34,302 nucleotides of DNA from a virus: positions 1 through 34,302 of the IMG/VR virus record IMGVR_UViG_3300031841_001843; one strand, 5' to 3'. The position numbers were made by a program, and so were the translations under genes. Below the pieces are notes generated by a model. That model did no database searches and was not told where the DNA came from. It saw only the letters and a program-made list of their open reading frames with translations. This document shows, one piece after another, positions 1-8,466 of the stretch (its first letter is position 1; each line of letters opens with the position of its first letter).

Positions 1-60
1 TTCAAGATTGATGTTGAGGTTGGCACATCATTTGGAGATGGAGTAGAGTATGAAAGTTGA
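1..60 (+). CDS. C-terminal tail of an upstream gene, possibly family A DNA polymerase (partial)
   Basis: The window opens inside a reading frame whose last 19 codons end at a TGA at 58-60. The residues KIDVEVG followed by a glycine-containing acidic tail resemble the end of Pol I-type (family A) DNA polymerases, where a VEVG-like strand is followed by a short tail; E. coli Pol I ends in a comparable LLVEVGSGENW stretch. This is too little sequence for a firm call. It overlaps the thyX start by 11 nt, so it is probably in the same operon. A replicative polymerase here would suit the neighbouring replication genes. Confidence 0.4.
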   Translation, partial: FKIDVEVGTSFGDGVEYES

Positions 61-691
61 TCTAATAAACCATACAGAAAACGGGGACCTTCTAGTTGTA
101 AACGCTGCGAGGTGTTCGTTTGACAAAGAGCATAAGGAGTTTGATATTGAAAAAGACACAAGACTTATTAACTATCTTGCTAGGGAAAAACATGTCCTAC
201 CTTTCCGCCATCCCCATGCTACTCTTCGTATTAGTTGTCCTATTTTCGTGCATCGCCAGCTTGGAAAGCATCAGGTTGGGTTTTCTTGGTCGGAGGTCTC
301 ACGGCGGTATATTACGAGTGAACCAGAGTTCTTCGAGCCCTTTCAGTATAGAAAGTCCGCAGCTAATGTAAAGCAAGGTAGCTCTAAGGAACTGCATGAG
401 GATAGTGGGTCATACAGAAAGGACATGCAAGCTCATGTCATAAGTTCTATCGCTCTGTATGATAAGATGATTGAAGATGGTGTTTGCCCAGAGCAGGCTA
501 GAATGGTGTTACCACAGAACATGTATACCACTAGCGTTGTAACCGCCTCTCTACTAGGATGGCATCATTTGTATAAACTACGCACAGAGGAACATACACA
601 AGAGGAAACGAGAGAGTATGCTCAAAGGATTGGATCTATTTTAAGTGAGTGTTTCCCTGTGAGTTGGACCGCGCTGAATAGCAATGCATAA
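50..691 (+). CDS. thyX: Flavin-dependent thymidylate synthase ThyX
   Basis: ThyX methylates dUMP to dTMP with methylenetetrahydrofolate, FAD and NADPH, in the cytoplasm. The 213-aa length fits the family. The signature region lies at about residues 69-87, where HRQLGKHQ leads into SEVSRRY. The canonical bacterial motif is RHRxxSxNExSxRY, so here RHR is replaced by KHQ and the N-E pair by S-E, with one extra residue; the conserved S-x-R-Y end is kept. I recall phage ThyX proteins with this KHQVG...EVSRRY form, so it is probably functional. GGAG at about 40-43 is a ribosome binding site for the ATG at 50. It starts the nucleotide and replication operon and probably supplies dTMP together with the deaminases and ribonucleotide reductase in this window. 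Confidence 0.9.
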   Translation: MKVDLINHTENGDLLVVNAARCSFDKEHKEFDIEKDTRLINYLAREKHVLPFRHPHATLRISCPIFVHRQLGKHQVGFSWSEVSRRYITSEPEFFEPFQYRKSAANVKQGSSKELHEDSGSYRKDMQAHVISSIALYDKMIEDGVCPEQARMVLPQNMYTTSVVTASLLGWHHLYKLRTEEHTQEETREYAQRIGSILSECFPVSWTALNSNA

Positions 692-884
692 AGTTTTCAG
701 ATTTGTAAGAGCGATGATTCGCTGGGCGGCGTCAGGATTCAAGATGTCTAAACAAGAGGCAAAAAGAATTCGACTCTGCCTGCGTTGCCCCTATAATACG
801 GATGGAGTGTGCGACCTCTGTGGTTGCGTCCTCAAGTATAAGGTAAAGTTATTTACAGAGGAGTGTCCTGACAAGAAATGGTAA
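684..884 (+). CDS. Small cysteine-rich zinc-binding-type protein
   Basis: This 66-aa protein begins with a basic amphipathic stretch and carries six cysteines in its second half: C-LRC-P, then CDLCGC, then a final ECPDKKW. The spacing suggests a small treble-clef or rubredoxin-like zinc site. Similar short phage proteins ending in CP-x-x-KW are common, and the layout is like the DUF6171 group, but that assignment is from memory. It overlaps thyX by 8 nt and the following nuclease gene by 7 nt, so all three are translationally linked. An internal methionine at residue 21 (MSKQEAK) is an alternative start that would remove the basic N-terminal part. Function unknown. Confidence 0.7.
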   Translation: MHKVFRFVRAMIRWAASGFKMSKQEAKRIRLCLRCPYNTDGVCDLCGCVLKYKVKLFTEECPDKKW

Positions 885-1906
885 AAACACTAGTCATTGG
901 AGATTTACATTTCGACTGTAAGGATAGAAACCTACTTAAGTCTCAAGTAGACACAGTAAAAAGAATCGCAACTGAGGCATTATGGCGAGACGATATTGAT
1001 CAGTGCATCTTTCTGGGAGACTTGATGATGCATAGGAGGCCCAGCCCTGCTGTTCTTCTAGCCTTAAAGGATGTTATTGAGTGGTGTGAATCTAAGTTTA
1101 AACAGATCTACATCCTTAGAGGAAATCATGACAGCATGACAAAGGCAGACGATGGTGTCACAGCCCTGTCTTTATTCTCTAATCCGATTGAACCTAAGAC
1201 TACAATCATCACTCAGACATTTTTCGATGATAAATACGAGAGGGTATTCATCCCTCACTATGAAGATGAACGAAGAATTAAAGAATATCTTAGTCAAGTG
1301 CCTAGAGGATATGCAGTCTTCGGCCACTTTGGTTATCATGGCGCTCTTAACAGTGCTGGTGACGCTGACTTTGGTTTGCGTGTTTCCGATTTTCGCAATA
1401 CTACAGTGCTTGGACACATTCATAAGGCGACTTGCACAGACAAGATCACGGTCCTCGGAACACCATACACCACAAACTTCGGAGAAGCAGGGAAAGACTG
1501 CTACTATGGAGTTATTGAACGAAACTCCATCGAAAGATTCCCTATCGAGTTCGGGCCTAGGCATCTGGTTTTAGATTATGATTCAGTTGAAGAGAACCTT
1601 GATTGGATTAATGCTCCTGAGTTCTACACTATGCTTCGTATCAATGTCAATACATTGAGCGAGTCCCAAGACGCAGTGGCACATTTAATAGACAAGCTAG
1701 ATGTAGGTAAGGTAGAGGTAAAGTACAAGCCTCTCTTTGACGATAAAGACGAGTTTGACATATCTTCTAATACCAATGTTGCGACCGATCTTAGTGATGA
1801 GCTAATTGAGGAATACATTAACTCTAGCAGCAGCAAGATAGGTAAAGAAGAACTAATGAAAGGGTTGAGTCTTATCTATGAAAATCAACGAAGTAGAAAT
1901 CAGTAA
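878..1906 (+). CDS. Mre11/SbcD-like recombination endonuclease subunit (T4 gp47 type)
   Basis: This is the calcineurin-like metallophosphoesterase half of a phage Mre11-Rad50 complex, which resects DNA ends for recombination-dependent replication and repair. The 342-aa protein has the phosphoesterase motifs in order: GDLHFD (residues 8-13), GDLMMHR (about 47), RGNHDS (about 81), GHFGYHG (about 149) and LGHIHK (about 178). T4 gp47 is of similar size. The 3' end overlaps the ATPase subunit gene by 29 nt in another frame, as is common for this pair and consistent with coupled translation in equal amounts. Start chosen because the first phosphoesterase strand (KTLVIGDLH) begins at once. No motif residue appears lost. 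Confidence 0.92.
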   Translation: MVKTLVIGDLHFDCKDRNLLKSQVDTVKRIATEALWRDDIDQCIFLGDLMMHRRPSPAVLLALKDVIEWCESKFKQIYILRGNHDSMTKADDGVTALSLFSNPIEPKTTIITQTFFDDKYERVFIPHYEDERRIKEYLSQVPRGYAVFGHFGYHGALNSAGDADFGLRVSDFRNTTVLGHIHKATCTDKITVLGTPYTTNFGEAGKDCYYGVIERNSIERFPIEFGPRHLVLDYDSVEENLDWINAPEFYTMLRINVNTLSESQDAVAHLIDKLDVGKVEVKYKPLFDDKDEFDISSNTNVATDLSDELIEEYINSSSSKIGKEELMKGLSLIYENQRSRNQ

Positions 1907-3467
1907 CTTCTACTCTATCAAGCATGTTAAGGTGTCCTTTGACAAGTACAAGGGCATCGTGCTGATTGAGGGTAAGAATAGAGACACAGGAGGATCGAAC
2001 GGCTCAGGCAAGAGCGCGATACTAGAGGCTGTGGTTTGGGGTCTGTTTGGTAAGACTATTCGCAAGTCTACCGAAGAGGCCCTAGTTAATAACACAGCTA
2101 AGAAAAATTGTGAAGTTAAGATAACTGTCAATGATAATGTGGTTATTCGTAGAAGCAAACGACCAACTGCTCTAGAGGTATGGATCGGCGGTGAGAACAG
2201 GACAAAAGACAACTTCACTGCGACCCAAGCGTTCTTAGATCAGAGCGTACTCAAGACCAGTTACAAAGTATTCCTCGCCAGCACCATCTTCGGTCAACAG
2301 AATTCCATTGAATTTATAAACGCCACACCTGATGACAAACGCACGGTCATCAAGAACTTTCTTAACCTAGATCATATCTTTGGCATGAGAGATTCTGTTA
2401 AGTATTTGAAGTCCGAATACTCAACAGGAGTTAAGGCTTGCGACACTTCCATAGCTGAACATGAATCTTATGTTAAGAAGTTCGATCAGAAAATATCTGA
2501 TTTGAAACAACTGAAGCAAGAGGTTGAGAACTCCAACATATCAAATGCCCTCAATTTAGAATTAGATGACATAGTTAGACTGGAGAATGAAAAGGAACGG
2601 AATTCTTGGGAGATTGTGCGTAAGAAAAGAGAGGTTGATGCACTAGATAAAAGACTCAAAGATATAGAAAAAAAGCTAGACAACCCCAATGAGATATCCA
2701 AGTGCAATTACTGCGGCCAATCCATTCAGAGTGAATCTCACCCAAAACACCTCATGCTTACTTACCGAGAGATCGAGAAAGAGATGGCTGAGAAGGAAGA
2801 GGAGATCGCAAGTCTTGAGAGCCAAACAATCGACATCCCAATCTCTTCCAGAGATTATCATAAGGTTGTGGAATACAACGCGCTCCGCAAAGAAGCAGAC
2901 ACTTACGCCAGCCTGAAAGAGGAATCCTTGGAGAAGATCCAAGAGCAGCATACTCAAAAGCAGGAGTTGTCTTCAAAGTATGAGATCATGCGCTTCTGGG
3001 AAAAGGCGTTCTCTGAGGCAGGGCTTGTTAAGTACATCATTAGAAATGTGTTAAACCACTTCAATGGCAAGGTAAACTTCTACCTCTCACACCTTACCCA
3101 AGGTAAGTTTACCATACAGTTTGATGAACAGCTTAACGAAACCATTACAACTAAAAAGAAAAATATTCACTACATGTCCCTGTCGGGGGGAGAAAAGAAA
3201 AAGATTAGTCTTGCTGTCATGCTAGGATTGCAGGAGTTATTACTACTATCAAATCCAGATGAAAGTAACTTGATGTTTTTTGATGAAGTTGCGGAAAATC
3301 TTGACCAAGATGGGCTTGATGGTCTCTACATACTACTGTCGGAATTGAAGAAATCTAAGACTTTATTTATTATTACACATAATAATTATCTTAAATCTTT
3401 GCTCGACAATGCTAAGACCCTCACTATAACAAAATACCGAGGAGTCTCCACTATCAAGGAGAAATGA
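1878..3467 (+). CDS. Rad50/SbcC-like recombination ATPase subunit (T4 gp46 type)
   Basis: This SMC-like ATPase partners the Mre11-like protein encoded just upstream. The 529-aa protein has a Walker A motif GSNGSGKS (about residues 40-47), a first coiled-coil arm, a zinc-hook motif CNYCGQ (about 276-281), a second coiled-coil arm rich in Glu and Lys, an ABC signature LSGGEKKK (about 434-441) and Walker B LMFFDEV (about 465). Each element is in the order expected for Rad50. The arms are short, as in T4 gp46 (about 560 aa). The ATG lies inside the end of the nuclease gene, 29 nt before its stop codon. The ribonucleotide reductase gene follows after one nucleotide. Confidence 0.93.
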   Translation: MKINEVEISNFYSIKHVKVSFDKYKGIVLIEGKNRDTGGSNGSGKSAILEAVVWGLFGKTIRKSTEEALVNNTAKKNCEVKITVNDNVVIRRSKRPTALEVWIGGENRTKDNFTATQAFLDQSVLKTSYKVFLASTIFGQQNSIEFINATPDDKRTVIKNFLNLDHIFGMRDSVKYLKSEYSTGVKACDTSIAEHESYVKKFDQKISDLKQLKQEVENSNISNALNLELDDIVRLENEKERNSWEIVRKKREVDALDKRLKDIEKKLDNPNEISKCNYCGQSIQSESHPKHLMLTYREIEKEMAEKEEEIASLESQTIDIPISSRDYHKVVEYNALRKEADTYASLKEESLEKIQEQHTQKQELSSKYEIMRFWEKAFSEAGLVKYIIRNVLNHFNGKVNFYLSHLTQGKFTIQFDEQLNETITTKKKNIHYMSLSGGEKKKISLAVMLGLQELLLLSNPDESNLMFFDEVAENLDQDGLDGLYILLSELKKSKTLFIITHNNYLKSLLDNAKTLTITKYRGVSTIKEK

Positions 3468-3468
3468 T

Positions 3469-5382
3469 ATGACTATTGCAAAATTAGAAGGAATGGGCCA
3501 AGAGATCTTTATGTCTCGTTATGCATACCCTGGGGAAACCGAGTGGCGTGAGCGTGCAAAAGTTATTGCTAAGACAATGGCTTCCGCTGAGAACGACGAG
3601 GAGAAAGAGCGTGTAGAAAAATGGTTCTACGAGTCTATCTCTTCTGGAGACTTCATCCCTGGTGGTCGTATCATCTTCGGCTCTGGTCGTAACCGTGGTC
3701 GCCACAACCTTCTAAATTGCTATGTCATTATTCCAGAGGACAATGTGGACTCCATTGGTAAGACCGTCATGGACATGTACCGCATCTCCTGTGCTGGTGG
3801 TGGTGTAGGCTTCAATGTTTCTAAGATTCGCCCCAAGGGTGATGATATTGGTAGCGTAAAGAACAGCGCCCCTGGTTCGGTCTCTGTTCTAAAAATGATT
3901 AACGAGGTAGGTGAACATGTCCGCGCAGGTAAAAACCGTAGAACGGCTCTTATGGGCATACTTAATGTTACTCACCCTGATCTTCTTGAGTTCCTTCATG
4001 TCAAGCTAGATCAAGGACAGCTTAACAACTTCAACATCTCTGTTGCCATTACTGACAGATTCCTTGAGGCTGTTGAGACAAATGAGGATTGGCACTTTAC
4101 ATACAACAACAAAGAGTATCATTCCTACGATGTTGTTCGCACCAGCTATGATCAGAACCAACAGCCTGAGAACACTGAGTTCATTCGTGTTATCGCTCTG
4201 AGTGAAGAGGATGCCATGGAGCGTGCCAACAACTTCCACAAGGCTAAGTGGACTGATACCTTTGAGATGGTGGGTCGTAAAGACATCAAAGCACGCCATT
4301 TATGGGATCTGATTTGGAAAAATAGCGTAGAGTCTGGAGATCCAGGCATATATAATATAGATCTAGCGAACCGTTACACCAATGTTTCATACTTTGAAAG
4401 CCTTGACTCAACAAATCCCTGCGGGGAGATATCTCTGCCGTCCTATGGCAATTGCTGTCTGGGCAACATTAATCTGTCTAATATGGTTCTTGAAGATGGA
4501 ACTGACATCGATTGGAAGCGGCTTGCAAAAAATGTGCGAACAGGGATCAGGTTCCTAGATAATGTTCTTTCAGTTAATACATTCCCTACGGAAGAGTGCA
4601 AGCAAGTCGGTGAAAGATCCCGACGAATCGGGCTGGGTGTTACAGGACTACACTACATGCTCATCAAGCTCGGAATTGTTTATGGCAGCGAGAAGTGTTT
4701 GGAACTGCTGGAGCGATTGTTCTCCACCATTCGGGACGAGGCTTACAAGCAGTCTATCTACCTTGCCAGAGATAAGCAACCATTCCCCGAGTTCGACTAT
4801 AAGAAATACCTAAATGAGGAATTCGCTAAAACGCTACCTGCAAGAATCCGAATGCTCGTCAAGAGACATGGAATCAGAAACGCAGTCATGCTTACCATCC
4901 CTCCCTGCGGCACCATCTCAATGCTTCATGGAGTCTCAAGTGGAATCGAACCCATCTTCTCTGCGATGTACAACCGTCGCTACCGACAGGCAAATGTCTG
5001 GAAGGAGCAGCTAGTTGTCGATCCACTCTTCCAACAATACTTTGACGAGGGTAAGTCGCTGGATGCATTCGTCGGAGCCTACGATGTGGCCCCCGAAGAT
5101 CACATCAAGGTCCAGGCAACTGTCCAGAAGTACATCGACTCCTGCATCTCAAAGACCATCAACCTTCCTGGGACCTCTACTCCAGAGGAGTTCTCGCAGG
5201 CTGCGCTTGATTACGCAGGCTATCTCAAGGGCCTTACAGTTTACAGGGCGGGTTCTAAAGGTAATGAGCCCCTCCAAGCAATCCCACTAACAGATGAAAA
5301 TATTGACAAGCACATGCGAAAGCCCGCAGAAGTCGGGGTCCAATCAGGAGACGCCTGCTCCCTCGACGGCGGTGACTGCTGA
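3469..5382 (+). CDS. nrdJ: Adenosylcobalamin-dependent (class II) ribonucleoside reductase
   Basis: It reduces ribonucleotides to deoxyribonucleotides using a cobalamin-generated radical. The 637-aa protein has the central NPCGE motif (N316, C318, E320: radical cysteine and acid-base residues), the NLLNC cysteine (C84) and a GNCCLGN motif (C329/C330) as the likely active-site redox pair, a GGGVGFNVS loop, and the PPCGTISML stretch typical of class II enzymes. The C-terminus CSLDGGDC supplies a likely electron-shuttle cysteine pair. No NrdB-like radical subunit was found in the window, which fits class II. A strong Shine-Dalgarno (AAGGAG) precedes the ATG. It probably depends on host or environmental cobalamin. 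Class I phage NrdA is less likely, given these motifs and the missing partner. Confidence 0.88.
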   Translation: MTIAKLEGMGQEIFMSRYAYPGETEWRERAKVIAKTMASAENDEEKERVEKWFYESISSGDFIPGGRIIFGSGRNRGRHNLLNCYVIIPEDNVDSIGKTVMDMYRISCAGGGVGFNVSKIRPKGDDIGSVKNSAPGSVSVLKMINEVGEHVRAGKNRRTALMGILNVTHPDLLEFLHVKLDQGQLNNFNISVAITDRFLEAVETNEDWHFTYNNKEYHSYDVVRTSYDQNQQPENTEFIRVIALSEEDAMERANNFHKAKWTDTFEMVGRKDIKARHLWDLIWKNSVESGDPGIYNIDLANRYTNVSYFESLDSTNPCGEISLPSYGNCCLGNINLSNMVLEDGTDIDWKRLAKNVRTGIRFLDNVLSVNTFPTEECKQVGERSRRIGLGVTGLHYMLIKLGIVYGSEKCLELLERLFSTIRDEAYKQSIYLARDKQPFPEFDYKKYLNEEFAKTLPARIRMLVKRHGIRNAVMLTIPPCGTISMLHGVSSGIEPIFSAMYNRRYRQANVWKEQLVVDPLFQQYFDEGKSLDAFVGAYDVAPEDHIKVQATVQKYIDSCISKTINLPGTSTPEEFSQAALDYAGYLKGLTVYRAGSKGNEPLQAIPLTDENIDKHMRKPAEVGVQSGDACSLDGGDC

Positions 5383-5428
5383 GTTTGAGCCTTTGCCTTG
5401 GGATGATGATCCCTACTGGGAGGAATAA
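5294..5428 (+). CDS. Possible 44-aa protein in the +1 frame over the end of nrdJ
   Basis: An ATG at 5294 opens a frame shifted by +1 relative to nrdJ. It runs through the last 89 nt of that gene and continues 46 nt beyond its stop to a TAA at 5426-5428. The part beyond the nrdJ stop encodes an acidic, tryptophan-containing tail, EFEPLPWDDDPYWEE. This composition looks selected rather than random. It may be a short separate protein, a +1 frameshift extension of the reductase, or a remnant of a longer gene. No clear Shine-Dalgarno precedes the ATG. The Shine-Dalgarno of the next gene (GGGAGGA) lies within its last codons. Existence uncertain. Confidence 0.3.
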   Translation: MKILTSTCESPQKSGSNQETPAPSTAVTAEFEPLPWDDDPYWEE

Positions 5429-5430
5429 CT

Positions 5431-5916
5431 ATGCCTTTTTACGAATGGATTTGTCATGAGTGCAAGCTAGTATGGGAACGCGAGTGTGACCTAGGTAAAG
5501 CTCCTGGGCGCACTCGCTGCCCCGAATGCAAGAAGCTCTCTAACCGAAATTTTGAAAGCATCAATGTTAGTTGGGGTGATGATATGGATTTCCATACACA
5601 CCGCTCTAGAGTTAAGAAGGTTCAGGAAAAGGGTTGGGATAAGACTGCTGCTGACCGATGGCTCAAAAACAGCATTGAGAAGCATAAGCTATCACTTCAC
5701 GACGATAGCTACCGATATAGACCAGCGAACTTTAACTGGGAAAAGATGGCTAAGGACGGTCTTGCGCGAGAGGTAGAAGGAGAGGAGAAGAATAAAATCC
5801 TAGATAGTCGCAAGAATCTAACACGGGAAGCCTATGATAGAGCAAACAAGATGGGCTACCGCAAATCCAACGGTCAAAATCTTGATATCACGCATAACCC
5901 CAATAAGCAACGCTGA
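5431..5916 (+). CDS. FmdB-like zinc-ribbon protein
   Basis: The first 40 residues form a zinc ribbon of the FmdB/CxxC-CxxC type: MPFYEWICHEC, then CPECKKLSNR. The N-terminal MPxYEW start is diagnostic of this family of small putative regulators. The remaining 120 residues are charged and unrecognised, with the sequence FHTHRSRVKKVQEKGWD after the ribbon. The total of 161 aa is longer than a minimal FmdB protein (about 70-110 aa). GGGAGGA seven nt before the ATG is a strong ribosome binding site. A second protein with the same N-terminal ribbon is encoded at 22983. Its place between ribonucleotide reductase and helicase suggests a DNA-metabolism or transcription role, but no function is known. 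Confidence 0.7.
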   Translation: MPFYEWICHECKLVWERECDLGKAPGRTRCPECKKLSNRNFESINVSWGDDMDFHTHRSRVKKVQEKGWDKTAADRWLKNSIEKHKLSLHDDSYRYRPANFNWEKMAKDGLAREVEGEEKNKILDSRKNLTREAYDRANKMGYRKSNGQNLDITHNPNKQR

Positions 5917-5919
5917 CCA

Positions 5920-7215
5920 ATGGCTTACGATTTTTCCGAGAATATTCAACGCAGTATCCTCTACCTACTCAAGTCCAATCGAGACTTCTACCTCCAGATT
6001 GTGAATCTGGTGAAGTCTGAATACTTCGAGTTCCCTAGTCACTCTAAGCTCTTCGAGACTGTACGAGAGCATTACGAGCAATACGGCAAGCTCCCTAACG
6101 ACGAGTTTATCCTTCAAGATATCAAGGGTAAGCTAAATGCTAAAGAGCATGTCTCTGATTACGAAGATGAACTTCTATACATCAACAATCTTGACCTGTC
6201 TGCCACTAGCAATCCTGATTATATGCTCGATCTGGTGGAGACATTTGCAAAGAAGGAGGCGATGAAGTCTGCCATCGCGCAGAGCATTTCTCTGATCAAA
6301 GAAGATCGAGTTGAGGAGGTCGAAGCTCTCGTCAAGAAAGCACTTCTCGTCAACCGTGATGTAGATACTGGACAAAATTATTTTAATTCTGTTAAAGACC
6401 GTTGGGAACGGCTCTTTAATAAGAAAGAAGAGAACAAGTACAAGACCTTCCTTCCTGGCATCAACAAGTCCCTCGAAGGGGGAATGGGGTGTAAAGAATT
6501 GGCTATGGTCGTTGCTCCCCCTGGTGTGGGTAAGTCCCTGTTTCTGGTCAACCAGGGCGTTCACTCGTTGATGGAGGGCAGGAAGGTCTTGTACATTTCC
6601 TTGGAGATGAGCGAAGATAAGATCGCGCAGCGATTTGATTCTGTTATGACGCTCATCCCTCAATTCAAACTCAAGGATCCTCAGTCTCAGCTTAGTGTGA
6701 AAGAGCGCCTTGAGTTGTTCCAACAGGAGTTCAATGGTCAGCTTGTGATCAAAGAGTTCCCCACGGGACAGGCTTCAATTAACACGATTAGAAATCTCAT
6801 TGTTCAGCTACAGAACTACGAGGAGTTTACTCCTGACCTACTGATCGTGGACTACCTTGAACTTATGCGCCCTACCCGCGATGTGCAGCAGGAGTACCAT
6901 GCACAGCAGCGTGTAGCAGAAGAGTTGCGCGGAATTGGCATGGAGTATAACATGCTGATTTGGACCGCCACTCAGACCAACAGGCAGGGTCGCATGGTCA
7001 AGGTCATTACAGACGCAGAGCTTGGAGATTCCTATGGTAAGATCCGTACCTGTGATTTCGCTATGTCCCTCAACCAGACTGAGGAAGAGTTCGACATGGG
7101 CAAGATGCGTGGCTATGTAATCAAGTCTCGCAACGGTCGGCCTAGGTTCACTGTTCCTATGCAGATCGACTATGGTACGCTCCGCATGTCTGAGGGTGAG
7201 GCGTTTGATGAATGA
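5920..7215 (+). CDS. DnaB-type replicative DNA helicase (T4 gp41-like)
   Basis: This hexameric 5'-3' helicase unwinds the fork for phage replication. The 431-aa protein has a helical DnaB-like N-terminal domain (about 1-150) that would contact primase, and a RecA-fold motor with Walker A APPGVGKS (about 199-206), the LEMSEDKIAQR segment typical of DnaB motif 1a (about 228), Walker B LLIVDYLEL (about 307) and an ATQTNRQGR segment (about 349) holding the motif 3 glutamine. Length fits phage helicases. The start follows the preceding stop by 3 nt, without a strong Shine-Dalgarno. The last 8 nt overlap the next gene. No primase gene is in the window. Confidence 0.9.
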   Translation: MAYDFSENIQRSILYLLKSNRDFYLQIVNLVKSEYFEFPSHSKLFETVREHYEQYGKLPNDEFILQDIKGKLNAKEHVSDYEDELLYINNLDLSATSNPDYMLDLVETFAKKEAMKSAIAQSISLIKEDRVEEVEALVKKALLVNRDVDTGQNYFNSVKDRWERLFNKKEENKYKTFLPGINKSLEGGMGCKELAMVVAPPGVGKSLFLVNQGVHSLMEGRKVLYISLEMSEDKIAQRFDSVMTLIPQFKLKDPQSQLSVKERLELFQQEFNGQLVIKEFPTGQASINTIRNLIVQLQNYEEFTPDLLIVDYLELMRPTRDVQQEYHAQQRVAEELRGIGMEYNMLIWTATQTNRQGRMVKVITDAELGDSYGKIRTCDFAMSLNQTEEEFDMGKMRGYVIKSRNGRPRFTVPMQIDYGTLRMSEGEAFDE

Positions 7216-7585
7216 ATTTTACAAGAAGTTAAAGGCTGCTAATATATCCAGCATAAATGCAGGATACCGAACTTATTCCCTACATATCAAGAAGGGTTTG
7301 CGTCAAGACTCTGAGAAGTTGTATGGCTTAACTGAGTTCGATGATGGTAAAATCACACTAGAAGAAAGCATGGACTACGAGACAACCAGAGAAGTCCTAC
7401 TGCATGAATTAACGCATGTTGTTCTTGAGTTAGGAGGTCTGGGTGGAAGCGAGCTTGACGATAGTGTGATTTCTATGAAGAACGAGGAGATGACCACATT
7501 AATCTCTAGAGGGTTATTGATGCTTATGAACCTAAACCCCAAGCTATTCGAGATTATCAATGAGCCTGTTCGACAAGTACCCTAA
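7208..7585 (+). CDS. Small HExxH metallopeptidase-like protein
   Basis: The 125-aa protein carries HELTHVVLE with the zinc-binding HExxH at about residues 66-70, inside a helix that follows a REVLLHE stretch. This resembles the minimal metallopeptidase core of SprT or ImmA/IrrE-like proteins. The third zinc ligand is not obvious; a Glu in the helix after NEEMTT is possible. GGTGAGG six nt before the ATG at 7208 decides this start over an upstream in-frame ATG at 7172 inside the helicase gene. It overlaps the helicase end by 8 nt and the next gene by 26 nt. It could process a replication or host protein, but substrate and activity are unknown. Confidence 0.65.
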   Translation: MNEFYKKLKAANISSINAGYRTYSLHIKKGLRQDSEKLYGLTEFDDGKITLEESMDYETTREVLLHELTHVVLELGGLGGSELDDSVISMKNEEMTTLISRGLLMLMNLNPKLFEIINEPVRQVP

Positions 7586-8024
7586 GGATGTTACCAGAAG
7601 ATTCGTTATAAAAGAAGGAGGTGCCTGGAAGTTTAAGAACTTCCCAGCATCTAACAGTGCATTTAATACAGTAGGAGATGCACAGTTCTTTGAGATTACT
7701 ACCGAGTTTGGTTTTACAGACGGCAAGGTAACAGATCCTAGCAACTTATCAAGATATGGAAAGGCTGGAGATATTCTAGTAAGATATCCTAACAACCTCT
7801 ACGACATTCTTGATTTAAAAAGGTACAGAACTCTTTACGGGAAAAGAAATGTGCCAAGACAGAGTACGGTTATCAGTAGCCGTGAAGAGAAGGCACAAGA
7901 TATTTTAGAGATTCAAGCTCGAAAACAACGGACACCTCTCTCTAATACCATGCGTCCCGCTCCCCAGGTGGAGCGACCTAAGAGACCCGTTTATCACGAA
8001 AAGACTCCACAAGGTTCACGATGA
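7560..8024 (+). CDS. Hypothetical phage protein with PGDYG-like fold
   Basis: The 154-aa protein has no family I can assign firmly. The middle part (about residues 45-100) has the pattern EITTEFGF, then AGDILVRY and a tyrosine-rich YDILDLKRYRTLY. This is similar to the small PGDYG domain found in phage proteins, where a glycine-aspartate turn is followed by a strand and a terminal F/Y-rich helix. The C-terminal 55 residues are basic, proline-rich and probably disordered (RPAPQVERPKRPVYHE). It overlaps the gene before it by 26 nt and the next by 4 nt (ATGA), so it belongs to the helicase/SSB operon. Confidence 0.55.
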   Translation: MSLFDKYPKDVTRRFVIKEGGAWKFKNFPASNSAFNTVGDAQFFEITTEFGFTDGKVTDPSNLSRYGKAGDILVRYPNNLYDILDLKRYRTLYGKRNVPRQSTVISSREEKAQDILEIQARKQRTPLSNTMRPAPQVERPKRPVYHEKTPQGSR

Positions 8025-8452
8025 GAGAACTAATCAACTCACTTAATGATTTTACTGTAGATAACTATAAAGACATCAGCGATGCGGTCGTTATGTTCGA
8101 TGCCAATAACATCGATAACGAGATGGTCAGACAGGCCAGCATTTACTCCTACTACCACGGCCTCATGGTAACTGCAAAGAAATTTGCAAACGATAAGGAG
8201 ACTGACCTTACTCGACTGATGGCAAAGCTGCGCTCAGGATACAAGCACAGCACGACTGCCAAATTGACAGCCAAGGATCTTGATGATCTGGTCATGGCAG
8301 ATGATTCTTATAATCTCGCCCAATCTGAGGTGCATGAGGCTATAATGAAGTACGAACTGCTTAAGGGGCTTGTCCGATCCCTTGAGCAAAAGAAGGACAT
8401 GCTACAACAAGTCTCGGCTAACCGTCGAGAAGAAACTAAACTATACAAATAA
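8021..8452 (+). CDS. Hypothetical helical protein, candidate UvsY-like recombination mediator
   Basis: The 143-aa, mostly helical, charged protein sits directly before the single-strand binding protein gene. T4 UvsY is 137 aa, helical, and loads recombinase onto gp32-covered DNA. The arrangement here looks similar: an N-terminal helical part with a YSYYHGLMVTAKK stretch, a middle KLRSGY basic segment, then a long C-terminal helix EAIMKYELLKGLVRSLEQKKD. In T4 UvsY a helix with the same relative position follows an LSADKDVLK segment; here it follows LVMADDSYNL. Sequence identity is low, so this is an inference from size, context and pattern. The start is an ATGA overlap with the gene before. 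Confidence 0.5.
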   Translation: MRELINSLNDFTVDNYKDISDAVVMFDANNIDNEMVRQASIYSYYHGLMVTAKKFANDKETDLTRLMAKLRSGYKHSTTAKLTAKDLDDLVMADDSYNLAQSEVHEAIMKYELLKGLVRSLEQKKDMLQQVSANRREETKLYK

Positions 8453-8466
8453 CTGGAGAACTAACT

